Source of the DNA: Methylotenera_A sp044228245 | GTDB lineage: Bacteria > Pseudomonadota > Gammaproteobacteria > Burkholderiales > Methylophilaceae | NCBI GenBank assembly: GCA_044228245.1 | Contig: JBGAVG010000004.1 | Coordinates: forward strand, 1-64,000 | Direction of reading: 5' to 3' | Length of the DNA: 64,000 nucleotides | Program-made: the position numbers and the translations under genes | Part shown: positions 17,631-26,769 of the stretch, piece after piece | Position numbering within the stretch: the first letter of the stretch is position 1 | Layout: every line of letters starts with the position of its first letter | Notes under the pieces: generated by a model | What the model was told of the DNA's origin: nothing | The model's input: the letters and a program-made list of their open reading frames with translations, nothing else | The model's database searches: none

Positions 17631-18206
17631 ATGAAAAAACTGCTCGTTTTCATATTGTTGCTGCTGGTTTCCGCATGCGGGCTTGCAGAGCCGCCAACCC
17701 CGTTTGTAGGCACCGACATTACCGGCGCAGATTTTCCGCAACCGCTGAAGTTGACCGACCATACCGGAAAGCTGCGCACCATGAGCGACTTTAAGGGCAA
17801 AGTGGTAACGCTATTTTTTGGCTATACGCATTGCCCGGACGTGTGCCCAACCACCCTGAGCGATATGAAGCAGACTATGAAACTGTTGGGCGACAAGGCA
17901 GACCAGGTGCAGGTTTTGTTTGTAACGGTAGACCCGCAACGCGATACGCAAGAAGTGCTGGCGCAGTTTGTGCCCCATTTTGACAAGCGCTTTATCGGCT
18001 TGCGCGGCAGCTTGCAAGAGACAGCCGAAACATTGGGCAACTTCAAAATCTACTATTCAAAAATAGAAGGCAAGGCTCAAAATGACTATACCATTGACCA
18101 TAGCGCCGGAACCTATGTGTTTGATAAAGAAGGAAAAATCAGGTTGTACATGCAGTACGGGCAAAAACCGGCCGATATGGCGAGTGATATTAAAAAATTG
18201 ATGTAA
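17631..18206 (+). CDS. SCO1/SenC family copper chaperone lipoprotein
   Basis: 191 residues. A hydrophobic leader ends in a lipobox (VSAC, Cys16), so the protein is probably anchored in a membrane facing the periplasm. The thioredoxin-like fold carries the copper-binding CPDVCP (Cys68, Cys72) and the third ligand His157 in YTIDHSAG. SCO proteins deliver copper to the CuA site of cytochrome oxidase or act as thiol oxidoreductases. No oxidase genes are nearby. A strong terminator follows. Confidence 0.94.
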   Translation: MKKLLVFILLLLVSACGLAEPPTPFVGTDITGADFPQPLKLTDHTGKLRTMSDFKGKVVTLFFGYTHCPDVCPTTLSDMKQTMKLLGDKADQVQVLFVTVDPQRDTQEVLAQFVPHFDKRFIGLRGSLQETAETLGNFKIYYSKIEGKAQNDYTIDHSAGTYVFDKEGKIRLYMQYGQKPADMASDIKKLM

Positions 18207-18209
18207 TAA

Positions 18210-18235
18210 AAAAAGGGAGCAGTCGCTCCCTTTTT
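18210..18235 (+). terminator. Rho-independent terminator after the SCO1-like gene
   Basis: An 11-bp stem AAAAAGGGAGC with its complement, loop AGTC, ending in a T-run. Being symmetric, it can also serve the convergent DUF805 gene. Confidence 0.88.
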
Positions 18236-18246
18236 CAATTCAAGTT

Positions 18247-18585
18247 CTAATTAGCAGGTGGTGCGCCGTATTGGTTATCGCCAGCATCGCCTTGCTGAAC
18301 AAGCAGGTAAATCATGGCAATCCAGCCTAAAATCGGAACAATCCATAGAATCTGCAGCCAGCCGCTTTTGTTAGTGTCGTGCAGACGGCGAGCCCCCACT
18401 GCAAGTGATGGCAATAATGTCGCGACTGAGAACGCCCATGAAATATAGCTGCCAACCATTTCCAGGAGCAGGGCGCCACCAAAACAGAATAATGCAAACC
18501 ACCAGAATTCAGGTAGTTTGGCGCGGCCATTAAAATCTGCGTATTTAGCAAAGCAAAGCTTGATTGAATCTGTAAAAGACATCAT
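18247..18585 (-). CDS. DUF805 inner-membrane protein
   Basis: 112 residues with three or four hydrophobic segments and the DUF805 pattern: FNGRAKLPEFWWFALFC near the start, then a membrane segment, LAVGARRLHDTNKSGWLQILWIVPILGWI and a short polar tail. DUF805 proteins (YhaH/YhaI-like) are small inner-membrane proteins of unknown job. It stands alone, convergent with the SCO1-like gene. Confidence 0.9.
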   Translation of the reverse strand: MMSFTDSIKLCFAKYADFNGRAKLPEFWWFALFCFGGALLLEMVGSYISWAFSVATLLPSLAVGARRLHDTNKSGWLQILWIVPILGWIAMIYLLVQQGDAGDNQYGAPPAN

Positions 18586-18667
18586 TTCCCCCTTATGAAT
18601 TAAGCCACAGATAACTGCAATGCTAACTTAGCATAAATTTTAAAGCGGGTGCAAAATATGGGAAAGG

Positions 18668-19378
18668 CTACATGCGATGCAGGTGCGGCGACAAGGCCTT
18701 CAGTTCTTTTTCTGCTGCCTTGTAATTGGGGAACAGGCTTTCCAGCACCGCATAAAACTTTGCGGAGTGGTTCATTTGCTTCAAGTGCGCAAGCTCGTGG
18801 CAGATCACGTAATTGATGATGTGTGGCGGTGCTTGCAGCAGGCGCCAGCTCAAACGCACTTCACCGTGGCTGTTGCAGCTGCCCCAGCGCGATTTCGCGT
18901 TGGAAAGCGTAAGTGGTGGTGTCGCCACACCGAGTTTTGCAGCTAAAATTTCCAGCCGGCGACTAAAATCTGATGCTGCTTGCTTTTTATACCATTGAAT
19001 TGTCATGCGGCTACAGGCCGCATGGATATTGGTCTCTGGCAATGCCATAAATAAGACATTCTGATCAAGAAATGGTACTTTCTTACGGACGCTTTGCGTA
19101 ATTTGTAACTGAATATCATTGCCTAAATACAGCAAATATTCGCCATCTACCCACTGGATTTTTTCGACCTGATTCGCTTCGCGTGCTTGCAGTTTGTTCA
19201 AAATCCAGTTCGATTTTTCCTGCAGAATCTGATTGAGCTGAAACTCAAAAATGCGTTTTGGCGCATGCACCACCAGACCATCTGCAGTGATTTTTAAGCC
19301 TATGGTGCGGCGCGGACGGCGTTCGAGCAGGTAAGAAATCGTCTCGCCACTTCGCAGCGTGAGTGTCTGACGAGTCAA
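18668..19378 (-). CDS. YgjP-like zinc metallopeptidase (SprT/WLM-like, DUF45)
   Basis: 236 residues. The C-terminal half carries the zinc site HELAH (194-198) with a further His204 in KQMNHSAKFY, preceded by SRWGSCNSHGEVRLSWRLLQAP, the hallmark of the YgjP/DUF45 family. The N-terminal half is the usual beta-rich part (RRTIGLKITADGLVVHAPKR). The substrate is unknown. The frame opens with TTG; no nearby ATG exists. It lies 13 bases past plsC and seems to end the glyQ-glyS-gmhB-plsC operon. Residues NIHAA are encoded by an exact copy of the dispersed 14-base word. Confidence 0.9.
   Translation of the reverse strand: MTRQTLTLRSGETISYLLERRPRRTIGLKITADGLVVHAPKRIFEFQLNQILQEKSNWILNKLQAREANQVEKIQWVDGEYLLYLGNDIQLQITQSVRKKVPFLDQNVLFMALPETNIHAACSRMTIQWYKKQAASDFSRRLEILAAKLGVATPPLTLSNAKSRWGSCNSHGEVRLSWRLLQAPPHIINYVICHELAHLKQMNHSAKFYAVLESLFPNYKAAEKELKALSPHLHRM
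19018..19031 (+). repeat. Dispersed word CCGCATGGATATTG, exact copy inside the YgjP-like gene
   Basis: Exact plus-strand match to the core of the 37-bp inverted repeat around the SWIB gene. On the coding strand it spells NIHA. Confidence 0.6.
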
Positions 19379-19391
19379 AGTTTAAGCAATC

Positions 19392-20108
19392 TCACTTGAG
19401 TTTGAGCATTTCGGATTCAATCCAGTCTTCTACCTGCTGGTTGAGTGCGTCTGCCTTTAAGCCGGCTGTTTCAATCGGTTTGCCGATGCTGACTATGATC
19501 GTGCCTGGCCGTTTAATGAATGCGTTTTTGCGCCAAAATAAGCCTGCATTATGCGCGACAGGCACAACAGTAGTCTGCGTATGTGCGGCCAGCCAAGCGC
19601 CGCCAATGTGGTATTTACCACGCTTGCCCGGCGCGATGCGCGTGCCTTCCGGGAATATGACCACCCATAATCCTTTGGCTAATCTATCTTTACCATGTGC
19701 CACTAGTTTTTTGAGCGCTTCGCGGCCTGCGCTGCGGTCAATCGGGATGGTAGAAAGTGCAATCCAAGCCCAACCCAGAAAAGGGATGAATAAAAGCTCG
19801 CGCTTCAACACCCAGATTTGCGGTGGAAAAATTACTTGCAGCGCAATGGTCTCCCATGCGGATTGATGTTTGCACAAGATGATAGACGGATGATTGGGGA
19901 TATTTTCGCGGCCGCGCACTTCAAAACCGAGATTGCAAGTGAGTTTGAGCCAGAATAAGGCACAGTGCGCCCAGTAACTGGCCATGCGCGAGCGGGTAAT
20001 GTTGCTGAGAGGGAACATTAAGATGACCAGCAAGGCAAAGATCGGCGTAATGATAAGCATGCCCAGGAAAAACAATAGTGAGCGCAGCCATCTAATCAAC
20101 AGTAACAT
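19392..20108 (-). CDS. plsC: 1-acyl-sn-glycerol-3-phosphate acyltransferase PlsC
   Basis: 238 residues. Makes phosphatidic acid in the inner membrane. An N-terminal hydrophobic stretch is followed by the acyltransferase motif KHQSAWET, which has Glu where the textbook HX4D has Asp (a variant common in betaproteobacteria), and by FPEGTRI. The ATG at 20108 overlaps the gmhB stop by one base (TGATG); an in-frame TTG is one codon upstream. It is part of the glyQ-glyS-gmhB-plsC run. Confidence 0.93.
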   Translation of the reverse strand: MLLLIRWLRSLLFFLGMLIITPIFALLVILMFPLSNITRSRMASYWAHCALFWLKLTCNLGFEVRGRENIPNHPSIILCKHQSAWETIALQVIFPPQIWVLKRELLFIPFLGWAWIALSTIPIDRSAGREALKKLVAHGKDRLAKGLWVVIFPEGTRIAPGKRGKYHIGGAWLAAHTQTTVVPVAHNAGLFWRKNAFIKRPGTIIVSIGKPIETAGLKADALNQQVEDWIESEMLKLK

Positions 20109-20650
20109 CAATCATGCTCCGAAATGATATGTTGCACCGCTTCGTTCAAGTCGGCAAAAACCAAGGTGCCTTCCGGCAGGTTTCCTTGCAGCAGGGTTTC
20201 TTCCCCTTTGCCGGTAAGCACCAGCATGGGCTTGCAGCCGGCATTGGCAAAAGCCTGGATGTCGCGTGGCGCATCGCCTACGGCATATACGTCACTCAAA
20301 TCTACAGAAAACCTGCGACTGATGTCTTCTATCATGCCGGTTTTTGGTTTGCGGCAAGTGCAATGGTCGTCGGCAGAGTGCGGGCAATAAAACAACGCAT
20401 CTATGCGCCCGCCCACATGCGCCAAGGCACGGCACATTTTGTCGTGAATGGCGTTAAGCGTTGCCATGTCAAACAATCCGCGCGCGATGCCGGATTGGTT
20501 GGTGGCAATCGCCACGCGAAAGCCGGACTGGTTGAGCAGAGCAATCGCCTCCAGACTGCCGGGGATAGGAATCCACTCATTCGGATTTTTAATGCAGTTG
20601 ACGGAATCCTGATTGATGACGCCGTCTCTATCAAGAATGACAAGTTTCAC
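20108..20650 (-). CDS. gmhB: D-glycero-beta-D-manno-heptose-1,7-bisphosphate 7-phosphatase GmhB
   Basis: 180 residues, HAD-superfamily histidinol-phosphate phosphatase type. Motif I is ILDRDGVIN, motif II IATNQSGIARG, and a zinc loop is formed by CPHSADDHCTCRKPKTGM. It acts in ADP-heptose synthesis for the lipopolysaccharide core. It sits one base after glyS and overlaps plsC by one base; the glyS-gmhB-plsC order is frequent in betaproteobacteria. Confidence 0.95.
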   Translation of the reverse strand: MKLVILDRDGVINQDSVNCIKNPNEWIPIPGSLEAIALLNQSGFRVAIATNQSGIARGLFDMATLNAIHDKMCRALAHVGGRIDALFYCPHSADDHCTCRKPKTGMIEDISRRFSVDLSDVYAVGDAPRDIQAFANAGCKPMLVLTGKGEETLLQGNLPEGTLVFADLNEAVQHIISEHD

Positions 20651-20651
20651 G

Positions 20652-22790
20652 TTAGCCCGCCAATTTGGATAAATCTGCCACGCGGTTCATGGCTTGGTGT
20701 AACTGGCTCAATAATGCCAAGCGGTTATTTTTTAAATCCGCGTTTTCAGCATTTACCATCACGTTGTCGAAGAAGTCATCCACAGGAGCTTTTAAGGCGG
20801 CGAGTGCTTGTAGGGAAGCGGTATAGTCTCCCAACTCAAACAATCTGTCAGCTCTGGGCTTTATTTCACTCAAAGCCTTATAAAGATTTTTTTCTGCGGG
20901 TTCCAGAAATAGGCTGGCATTAATGCTGTAGTCAACTTTACCCTCTGATTTTTTTAGAATATTACCAATACGCTTATTGGCGGCAGCAAGTGAAGTTGAC
21001 TCATTCATCCTACCAAAAGCACCAACCGCTATCAATTGACTTCTAAACGAATAAAAATCTGTAGGCTTGTTTTCTAAAACTGCATCAATTTCATTTAATG
21101 TATAAGCATTAATTGGCATCCCGTCGGGTGTAGTTATTTGTAACTCTCGATAATAAGAACGTAACCTATCGTAAAAAAAATCGATAATTTCATTCATCAC
21201 AACTTCGTCAGACTTAAGGTTAAATAAGTCTTGCGTCTTGCTGAGTAACCACCTGATATCGGTAAGTTTTTCAGTGCGGTCAAGTAGGCGAGTAATCCCT
21301 AAAGCCTGGCGGCGCAGGCCAAACGGGTCCTTCTCTCCTGTGGGTTTCTCACCAATACTGAATAAGCCGACTAAAGTTTCTAATTTATCAGCAAGTGCAA
21401 CACAAATTCCAACTTGGTTGCGTGGCAACTCGTCACCCGCAAAACGTGGTTTGTAATGGTCTTCAATCGCAAAGGCCACATCATCATCCCAACCTTCATG
21501 CTGGGCGTAATAGCGCCCCATGATACCCTGCAGTTCCGGGAACTCGCCGACCATGTCGGTGAGCAAGTCGGCCTTGGAAAGTTTGGCTGCAAATTCGACT
21601 TTGCTCACCAGATAATCATCGCCGAGTTGTCTGGCGATTTCGGTAGCAATTTTGACTACACGCGCATTACGCTCGCCCTGACTGCCAAGCTTGTTGTGGT
21701 ATACCACTTTATCAAGCCCATCCAGACGGCTTTCCAGTTTCTTCTTGCGATCCTGATCGAAGAAGAATTTGGCATCGGCCAAGCGAGGACGCACCACACG
21801 CTCGTTGCCGCCAATCACGGCACTTGGATCGCTTGGTGAAATGTTAGAAACAATCAAAAACTTGTTGGTGAGTTTGTTGTTGGCATCAAGCAGCGGGAAG
21901 TATTTTTGATTGGCCTTCATGGTCAAAATCAAGCATTCTTGCGGCACCTCCAGGAATTCTTTTTCAAACTCGCCTAGCAGCACATTCGGGCGCTCAACCA
22001 GCGCGGTTACTTCATCAAGCAAAGCATCGTCTTCGATCGGTTTCAGGTTTTCCTTCGCTGCGGCAACATTGAGCTGGCGCACGATCTCGGCACGACGTTC
22101 TTCAAAGCTGGCAATCACAGCACCTTCAGTTTTCAATTGCTCGGCGTAGCTATCAGCATTTTTAATGGTGATATTTGGTTTTGCAGTTTCAAAGCGGTGG
22201 CCTTGTGTGGTGTTGCTGGCAGTTAAGCCAAGCGCTGTAACAGGCACAACTTCACTGCCATGCAAGGCTACTAAACCGTGTGCTGGGCGCACGAAATTGA
22301 CGCTTTCCCAGCCATCGGCCAATTGATAGGTCATTACTTTTGGAATCGGTAATTTTGTGAGTGTTTCTTCCAAGGCTTTTTGCAAGCCATCTTGCAGCGA
22401 TGCGCCAGTTTGAACAGTATCCAGAAACAGAATATCTGTTTTGCCATCGTTTTCTTTTTTGAGTTTTGCAACTGCACTTTCATCTGCGCCTAAAGCCTGT
22501 AATTTTTTAATCAGCGCAGGCGTGGCTTTACCATTCGCATCCAAACCCACGCTTGCTGGCATGAGTTTCTGCGAGATTTGTTTATCGGCACCTTTAGCTG
22601 CAACAGTGGTGATGTGCGTTGCCAAGCGGCGTGGTGTGGCAAAAAAGGTAACCGTTGAATTTTCTGCGGTTAAGCCTTGTGTTTTCAGTGATTCGAACAG
22701 GTTACTGCTGAATGCATCGCCAAGTTTTTTTAATGCTTTTGGCGGCAGTTCTTCTACCAATAATTCGATAAGTAAATTTTGACTTGCCAT
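20652..22790 (-). CDS. glyS: Glycyl-tRNA synthetase beta subunit GlyS
   Basis: 712 residues, normal length (E. coli 689). Begins NLLIELLVEELPPKAL and contains GHRF and FFDQDRKK...LGSQGERNARV in the expected order, and ends with a DALR-like anticodon-binding region. It pairs with GlyQ as an alpha2beta2 enzyme; its start overlaps the glyQ stop by one base. Base composition changes inside the gene: two 60-base lines I counted at 21001 and 21121 are each 35% GC, while the line at 21541 is 53%. The AT-rich stretch covers roughly residues 455-620. The protein itself looks intact. Confidence 0.96.
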   Translation of the reverse strand: MASQNLLIELLVEELPPKALKKLGDAFSSNLFESLKTQGLTAENSTVTFFATPRRLATHITTVAAKGADKQISQKLMPASVGLDANGKATPALIKKLQALGADESAVAKLKKENDGKTDILFLDTVQTGASLQDGLQKALEETLTKLPIPKVMTYQLADGWESVNFVRPAHGLVALHGSEVVPVTALGLTASNTTQGHRFETAKPNITIKNADSYAEQLKTEGAVIASFEERRAEIVRQLNVAAAKENLKPIEDDALLDEVTALVERPNVLLGEFEKEFLEVPQECLILTMKANQKYFPLLDANNKLTNKFLIVSNISPSDPSAVIGGNERVVRPRLADAKFFFDQDRKKKLESRLDGLDKVVYHNKLGSQGERNARVVKIATEIARQLGDDYLVSKVEFAAKLSKADLLTDMVGEFPELQGIMGRYYAQHEGWDDDVAFAIEDHYKPRFAGDELPRNQVGICVALADKLETLVGLFSIGEKPTGEKDPFGLRRQALGITRLLDRTEKLTDIRWLLSKTQDLFNLKSDEVVMNEIIDFFYDRLRSYYRELQITTPDGMPINAYTLNEIDAVLENKPTDFYSFRSQLIAVGAFGRMNESTSLAAANKRIGNILKKSEGKVDYSINASLFLEPAEKNLYKALSEIKPRADRLFELGDYTASLQALAALKAPVDDFFDNVMVNAENADLKNNRLALLSQLHQAMNRVADLSKLAG

Positions 22791-23728
22791 TATGCTGCTT
22801 TCTTTTCTTTTTCTAATTTTTCTTTTGCCAGTTTCTCTAGCACTTCAGTCGCACGTTCTTTTGAGGCAAGCGGGAAGCCAAGTCTGGCGCGGCTTTCCAG
22901 GTAGCTCGCTGCAACGGCGCGTGCCAGATTGCGGATGCGGCCAATGTAGGCTGCGCGTTCTGTAACGCTGATCGCACCACGTGCATCCAGCAAGTTAAAG
23001 GTATGCGCTGCTTTTAGCACTTGCTCGTAGGCAGGTAGAGCGAGCTGATTTTCCATGAGGTGTTTGGCTTGTTTTTCGTGTGCGCTAAATGCGGTAAATA
23101 GAAAATCCACATCGGAATGTTCAAAGTTATAAGTGGATTGCTCAACCTCGTTTTGGTGGAACACGTCACCATATTTTACGTTTTCCGAGTACTGCAAATC
23201 GTACACGCTATCCACGCCTTGCAGATACATGGCGAGGCGCTCCAGGCCATAAGTGATTTCACCGGTGATCGGCTTGCAGTCGATGCCGCCGACTTGCTGG
23301 AAATAGGTGAATTGCGTCACTTCCATACCGTTAAGCCAGACTTCCCAGCCTAGGCCCCAAGCACCTAATGTCGGGTTTTCCCAGTCATCTTCTACAAAAC
23401 GGATATCGTTCTTTTTCAGGTCAAAACCAAGCGCCTCCAGTGAGCCTAAATACAGATCCAGAATATTGGCGGGTGCCGGTTTCAGCACCACTTGATATTG
23501 GTAGTAATGCTGCAACCGATTCGGGTTTTCACCATAGCGGCCATCTTTAGGGCGGCGGCTGGGCTGCACGTAAGCGGCTTTCCATGGCTCCGGACCGAGC
23601 GAGCGCAGGAAAGTGGCAGTGTGGCTAGTGCCTGCGCCCACTTCCATGTCGTAAGGCTGCAACAAGGCACAGCCTTGTTTATCCCAATAAGCCTGTAAAT
23701 TAAGAATAATTTGTTGAAAAGTAAGCAT
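22790..23728 (-). CDS. glyQ: Glycyl-tRNA synthetase alpha subunit GlyQ
   Basis: 312 residues, catalytic subunit. Strong family match: LQAYWDKQGCALLQPYDMEVGAGT, the EPWKAAYVQPSRRPKDGRYGENPNR motif 2 region, and GLGWEVWLNGMEVTQFTYFQQVGG. The tail is a Lys/Glu-rich helix. It is the first gene of glyQ-glyS-gmhB-plsC. No clear Shine-Dalgarno precedes the ATG. Confidence 0.97.
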   Translation of the reverse strand: MLTFQQIILNLQAYWDKQGCALLQPYDMEVGAGTSHTATFLRSLGPEPWKAAYVQPSRRPKDGRYGENPNRLQHYYQYQVVLKPAPANILDLYLGSLEALGFDLKKNDIRFVEDDWENPTLGAWGLGWEVWLNGMEVTQFTYFQQVGGIDCKPITGEITYGLERLAMYLQGVDSVYDLQYSENVKYGDVFHQNEVEQSTYNFEHSDVDFLFTAFSAHEKQAKHLMENQLALPAYEQVLKAAHTFNLLDARGAISVTERAAYIGRIRNLARAVAASYLESRARLGFPLASKERATEVLEKLAKEKLEKEKKAA

Positions 23729-23884
23729 TATTTTGTTTCTAAATTAAAAAACTATTTTTGGTGAGCGGTGTCCGACGGTAAGTTGCAACAAACAGGCTGG
23801 CTCGTGAGCCCTGAATTTTACCTGAATACGAGATTGAATTTAATAGTATTTGTTTTGTTAAAGGTTTTTTGTTAAATTGAATGT

Positions 23885-24271
23885 ATGTTAGTTGGTCAAC
23901 ATAAAAAGTTGCTGAAAATATTGGTGTTATGGTTTGCATTATTGCAAGCCATTTCTCCGTTTCTGCACGCCCATGTTGGCAGCAGCTCAGCGCATGGCAG
24001 TCAGGCAATGCACATGCATGATCCAGGTCTTGGACATCCAGATATTTTCCCCACGCTTCAGGATGCCGCTTCTCATGGATACGTAGTTGATTTAGGCCAG
24101 GCCATTACGCAAGATAGCAGCTTCAAGTTGCTTATAGCCTTGTTGCTGGTAGTGCTGTGGATGCCTCTTATAGTCAAGCAAGGACCTCCGTTACGAACCT
24201 CTGTATTATTCAAACTTCTTCCCCGGTTTGAGCGCACGCGCTTAAATCCACGCGCACCGCCACACTGCTAA
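23885..24271 (+). CDS. Small His/Met-rich membrane protein heading the metal-efflux operon
   Basis: 128 residues, not matched to a named family with certainty. A first hydrophobic segment (about residues 10-27) is followed by a likely periplasmic stretch rich in histidine and methionine (HAHVGSSSAHGS, MHMHDPGLGH) that could bind metal ions, then a second membrane segment (about residues 82-98) and a basic tail. It lies 60 bases upstream of the outer-membrane efflux gene on the same strand. By position and composition it resembles the small CzcI-type proteins of czc operons. A metal-binding or sensing role is inferred, not shown. Confidence 0.65.
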   Translation: MLVGQHKKLLKILVLWFALLQAISPFLHAHVGSSSAHGSQAMHMHDPGLGHPDIFPTLQDAASHGYVVDLGQAITQDSSFKLLIALLLVVLWMPLIVKQGPPLRTSVLFKLLPRFERTRLNPRAPPHC

Positions 24272-24331
24272 ATTTTTCAAGTGACTTGGGCAGTAGTTCC
24301 AGGTTTTTTGTTTTATTTTTAGGAGTGTAAT

Positions 24332-25591
24332 ATGAATACCCCTCTTATGCATGCAGCTTTGCTGGCATGCATGCTGTTGAGTTCTCAGACTATCTATGCA
24401 GCAGCGCATGAGCAGGAAACAGGTGTGCATGTAGACGTGCTGGTAGTGAGCCCCCATCTTAGCTTGCGCGATGTGCTGGAAAAAACCATTACGCGGCAGC
24501 CGCAGCAGCTGAGCCTGCAATCTAAAACCTTTAATGTGCAGGCTAAAGAAACGATGGCGAAAAGTATGCTGCCGCATGCGCCGGCGATTTCGCTTTACCA
24601 TCAGAACGACACTATCGGTAGCGGGCGTAACGAGCGTGATTGGCAGGCTGAGCTTGAGTTGCCGGTGTGGCTGCCCAAGCAGCGTGGCGCGCGCGAAAAA
24701 GTGGCCGAACTAAGTGCGCACAATCTAAGCGCCGACCGCGAAAGTTTAAGTTTGCAAGCTGCTGGCTTATTGCGCGATGCCGTGTGGGATATCGCCATCA
24801 ACCGCAATGAAGTCTCGCTTTATAGCCAAAAAATGGCACAAGCAAAGCGTCTGGAAGCTGAAATAAACAAAACATTTAGCGCAGGCGAGTTAGCAAAAAC
24901 CGACTTGATGCTGGTGCAGCAGGATACTTTGCTGGCACAAAAAAATCTGTTACGTGCTGAAACAGAGCTGATGCATGCGCGTTTTCGCTACACGTTGCTG
25001 ACCGGCTTGAATGAAATCCCCGAGAATTTTGAAGAAAAGCAGTCTGAACTGGAAGGATTTGAGCAGTCACCTTTATGGCTGGCGGCTGAATCAAAGGTGA
25101 CATTGGCGCAAGGCGAACGCAACCTCACACAAGTAGAAAAGCGCGAGAACATGCAGGTGATTTTGAATGCCCGCAGCTCGCAAGGCGCATTTGATAATCA
25201 GTATAACCAAAGCGTGGGCGTTCGCGTGCGCATTCCCCTGGATAGTGCGGTGCGCAGTGCGCCTTTGCAAGCGGCTTCGGAGCTTGCGGTAGGCGACGCT
25301 ATGAGCCAGCGCGAAACTTTGCGCTTTGCGCTGGAAGCTGCCATGCATGAGGCTGAACATAATTTATCCGTGAGTAAACAAGAGCTGGAAATCGCTTCAC
25401 AGCAGCTGGAAATCGCTAAAAAAAGTGCTGAGCTGGCTAAAAAGGCTTACACCCTGGGCGAGCTGGATTTAACCAGCCTGCTGCGTATTCAATCCCAAAC
25501 CTTCGAAACTGAACGCAGCTATACCCGCCGCCAGCTGCAGGTGGGGTGGGATATTGCGCGCTATAACCAGGCCGTAGGAGTGCTCCCATAA
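24332..25591 (+). CDS. TolC-family outer-membrane factor of a heavy-metal RND efflux system (CzcC-like)
   Basis: 419 residues with a signal peptide (cleavage near AAA-HE). The two OEP repeats are visible: LSLRDVLEKTITRQPQQL with DWQAELELPVWLPKQRGAREKVAEL, and the later long helices ending FETERSYTRRQLQVGWDIARYNQAVG. A good AGGAG site precedes the ATG. It should form the outer-membrane channel for the membrane fusion protein and pump encoded next. Metal specificity cannot be read here. Confidence 0.88.
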   Translation: MNTPLMHAALLACMLLSSQTIYAAAHEQETGVHVDVLVVSPHLSLRDVLEKTITRQPQQLSLQSKTFNVQAKETMAKSMLPHAPAISLYHQNDTIGSGRNERDWQAELELPVWLPKQRGAREKVAELSAHNLSADRESLSLQAAGLLRDAVWDIAINRNEVSLYSQKMAQAKRLEAEINKTFSAGELAKTDLMLVQQDTLLAQKNLLRAETELMHARFRYTLLTGLNEIPENFEEKQSELEGFEQSPLWLAAESKVTLAQGERNLTQVEKRENMQVILNARSSQGAFDNQYNQSVGVRVRIPLDSAVRSAPLQAASELAVGDAMSQRETLRFALEAAMHEAEHNLSVSKQELEIASQQLEIAKKSAELAKKAYTLGELDLTSLLRIQSQTFETERSYTRRQLQVGWDIARYNQAVGVLP

Positions 25592-25643
25592 TCAACTGAA
25601 CGTGCTTGCTACTATTGAGAAAACCATATTTATTGAGGTTGTT

Positions 25644-26732
25644 ATGAAAAAATTATTATCCAGTGTATTGTTATTTTTGATTTATCAAACCGCCTATGCG
25701 GACGTGATTGCCTTAAGTAGCTCGCAGTTGCAAGGTATGCACATCAAGCTGGTTGCGCTTGATGCCAAAGCTGCGCCACTATCGCGCAAATACACGGCAG
25801 AAGTGGTCGTTCCGACCACGCAAGTGCGCATGATCAGTGCGCCGCAGCAGGGGTTGATTGATGCAATGCATGTGGCAACAGGGCAGGGGGTAAAAAAAGG
25901 CCAGGTGATTGCCCATTTAAGCAGTCCGGATTTGGTGGGATTGCAGGGCGAATATCTGCAAGTGCAAACTAAAAAGAAGCTGGCGGCGAGCGCATTAGCC
26001 AGAGATAGCGAGTTGTTGAAGGATGGCATTATCGCACAGAGACGTTATCTTGAAACACAAAGCGCACATGAAGAGTTGAGCGCATCGTTAGCCGAGAAAA
26101 GACAGGCGCTGCGACTGGCTGGCATGAGTGACGCGGCCATCAATCGCCTCAATAGCGCAAAAGGCCTGCAAAGCGGGGTGGCGATTGTTTCACCTATGGA
26201 TGGGCAAATCATCGAGCAAATGACCAGTGTCGGGCAGCGTGTGGATAGCGCAATGCCTTTGTATAAAGTGGCGAAGCTGAACCCGTTGTGGCTGGAGATT
26301 AACGTGCCGATTGATGGTGCGATGCAGCTTGAAAAGGGGTTGTTGGTGAATGTGCCAAAAATGCAGGCCAGCGGCAAGGTGATTGCTGTGATGCGCAGTG
26401 TCAATAAAGCAAGCCAGACCATGCAGGTGCGAGCAGAAGTGCAGCAGGGTGCACAAAACCTGGCTTTGGGGCAGTTTGTAGAGGCCGAAATTCAGATGCA
26501 GGCACACGCACAAAGCTTTGCTTTGCCAAGTGCTGCAATCGTCCGGAATGGCAAGCAAACCGTGGTGTTTAAGCAAATAGCCCAAGGCTTTGAAACTGTG
26601 CCGGTGACAATTCTTTCTGAGCAAGGTGGCAGTACGCTGGTGCAAGGCGATTTTAGCGGGCATGAAAAAATTGCGGTGAGCGGTTCGGCTGCACTGAAAG
26701 GTGTTTGGCTGGGCATGGGCGGGGGCGAATAA
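25644..26732 (+). CDS. Periplasmic adaptor (membrane fusion) protein of the metal RND efflux system (CzcB-like)
   Basis: 362 residues from the ATG at 25644, which has GAGG five bases upstream and opens a clean signal peptide; the frame extends 14 codons further. It has a biotinyl-lipoyl half (VRMISAPQQGLIDAMHVATGQGVKKGQVIAHL), a helical hairpin and the second half VAIVSPMDGQIIEQMTSVGQRVDSAMPLYKVA, then beta-barrel domains. No His-rich metal-binding N-terminus like that of CzcB proper is seen. It links the inner-membrane pump to the outer-membrane channel. Confidence 0.88.
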   Translation: MKKLLSSVLLFLIYQTAYADVIALSSSQLQGMHIKLVALDAKAAPLSRKYTAEVVVPTTQVRMISAPQQGLIDAMHVATGQGVKKGQVIAHLSSPDLVGLQGEYLQVQTKKKLAASALARDSELLKDGIIAQRRYLETQSAHEELSASLAEKRQALRLAGMSDAAINRLNSAKGLQSGVAIVSPMDGQIIEQMTSVGQRVDSAMPLYKVAKLNPLWLEINVPIDGAMQLEKGLLVNVPKMQASGKVIAVMRSVNKASQTMQVRAEVQQGAQNLALGQFVEAEIQMQAHAQSFALPSAAIVRNGKQTVVFKQIAQGFETVPVTILSEQGGSTLVQGDFSGHEKIAVSGSAALKGVWLGMGGGE

Positions 26733-26769
26733 TGCGCACCAATCAGAATGAATTTTTAGAGGTGCCCAA

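Noticed and set aside
19392..20108. PlsC with a broken active site (HX4E)
   Set aside because: Glu for Asp in the first motif is a common variant in betaproteobacterial homologues, and FPEGTR is intact, so the enzyme is probably active.
20114..20923. 269-codon open frame on the plus strand
   Set aside because: Antisense to gmhB and the end of glyS, both certain; a shadow of their codon bias.
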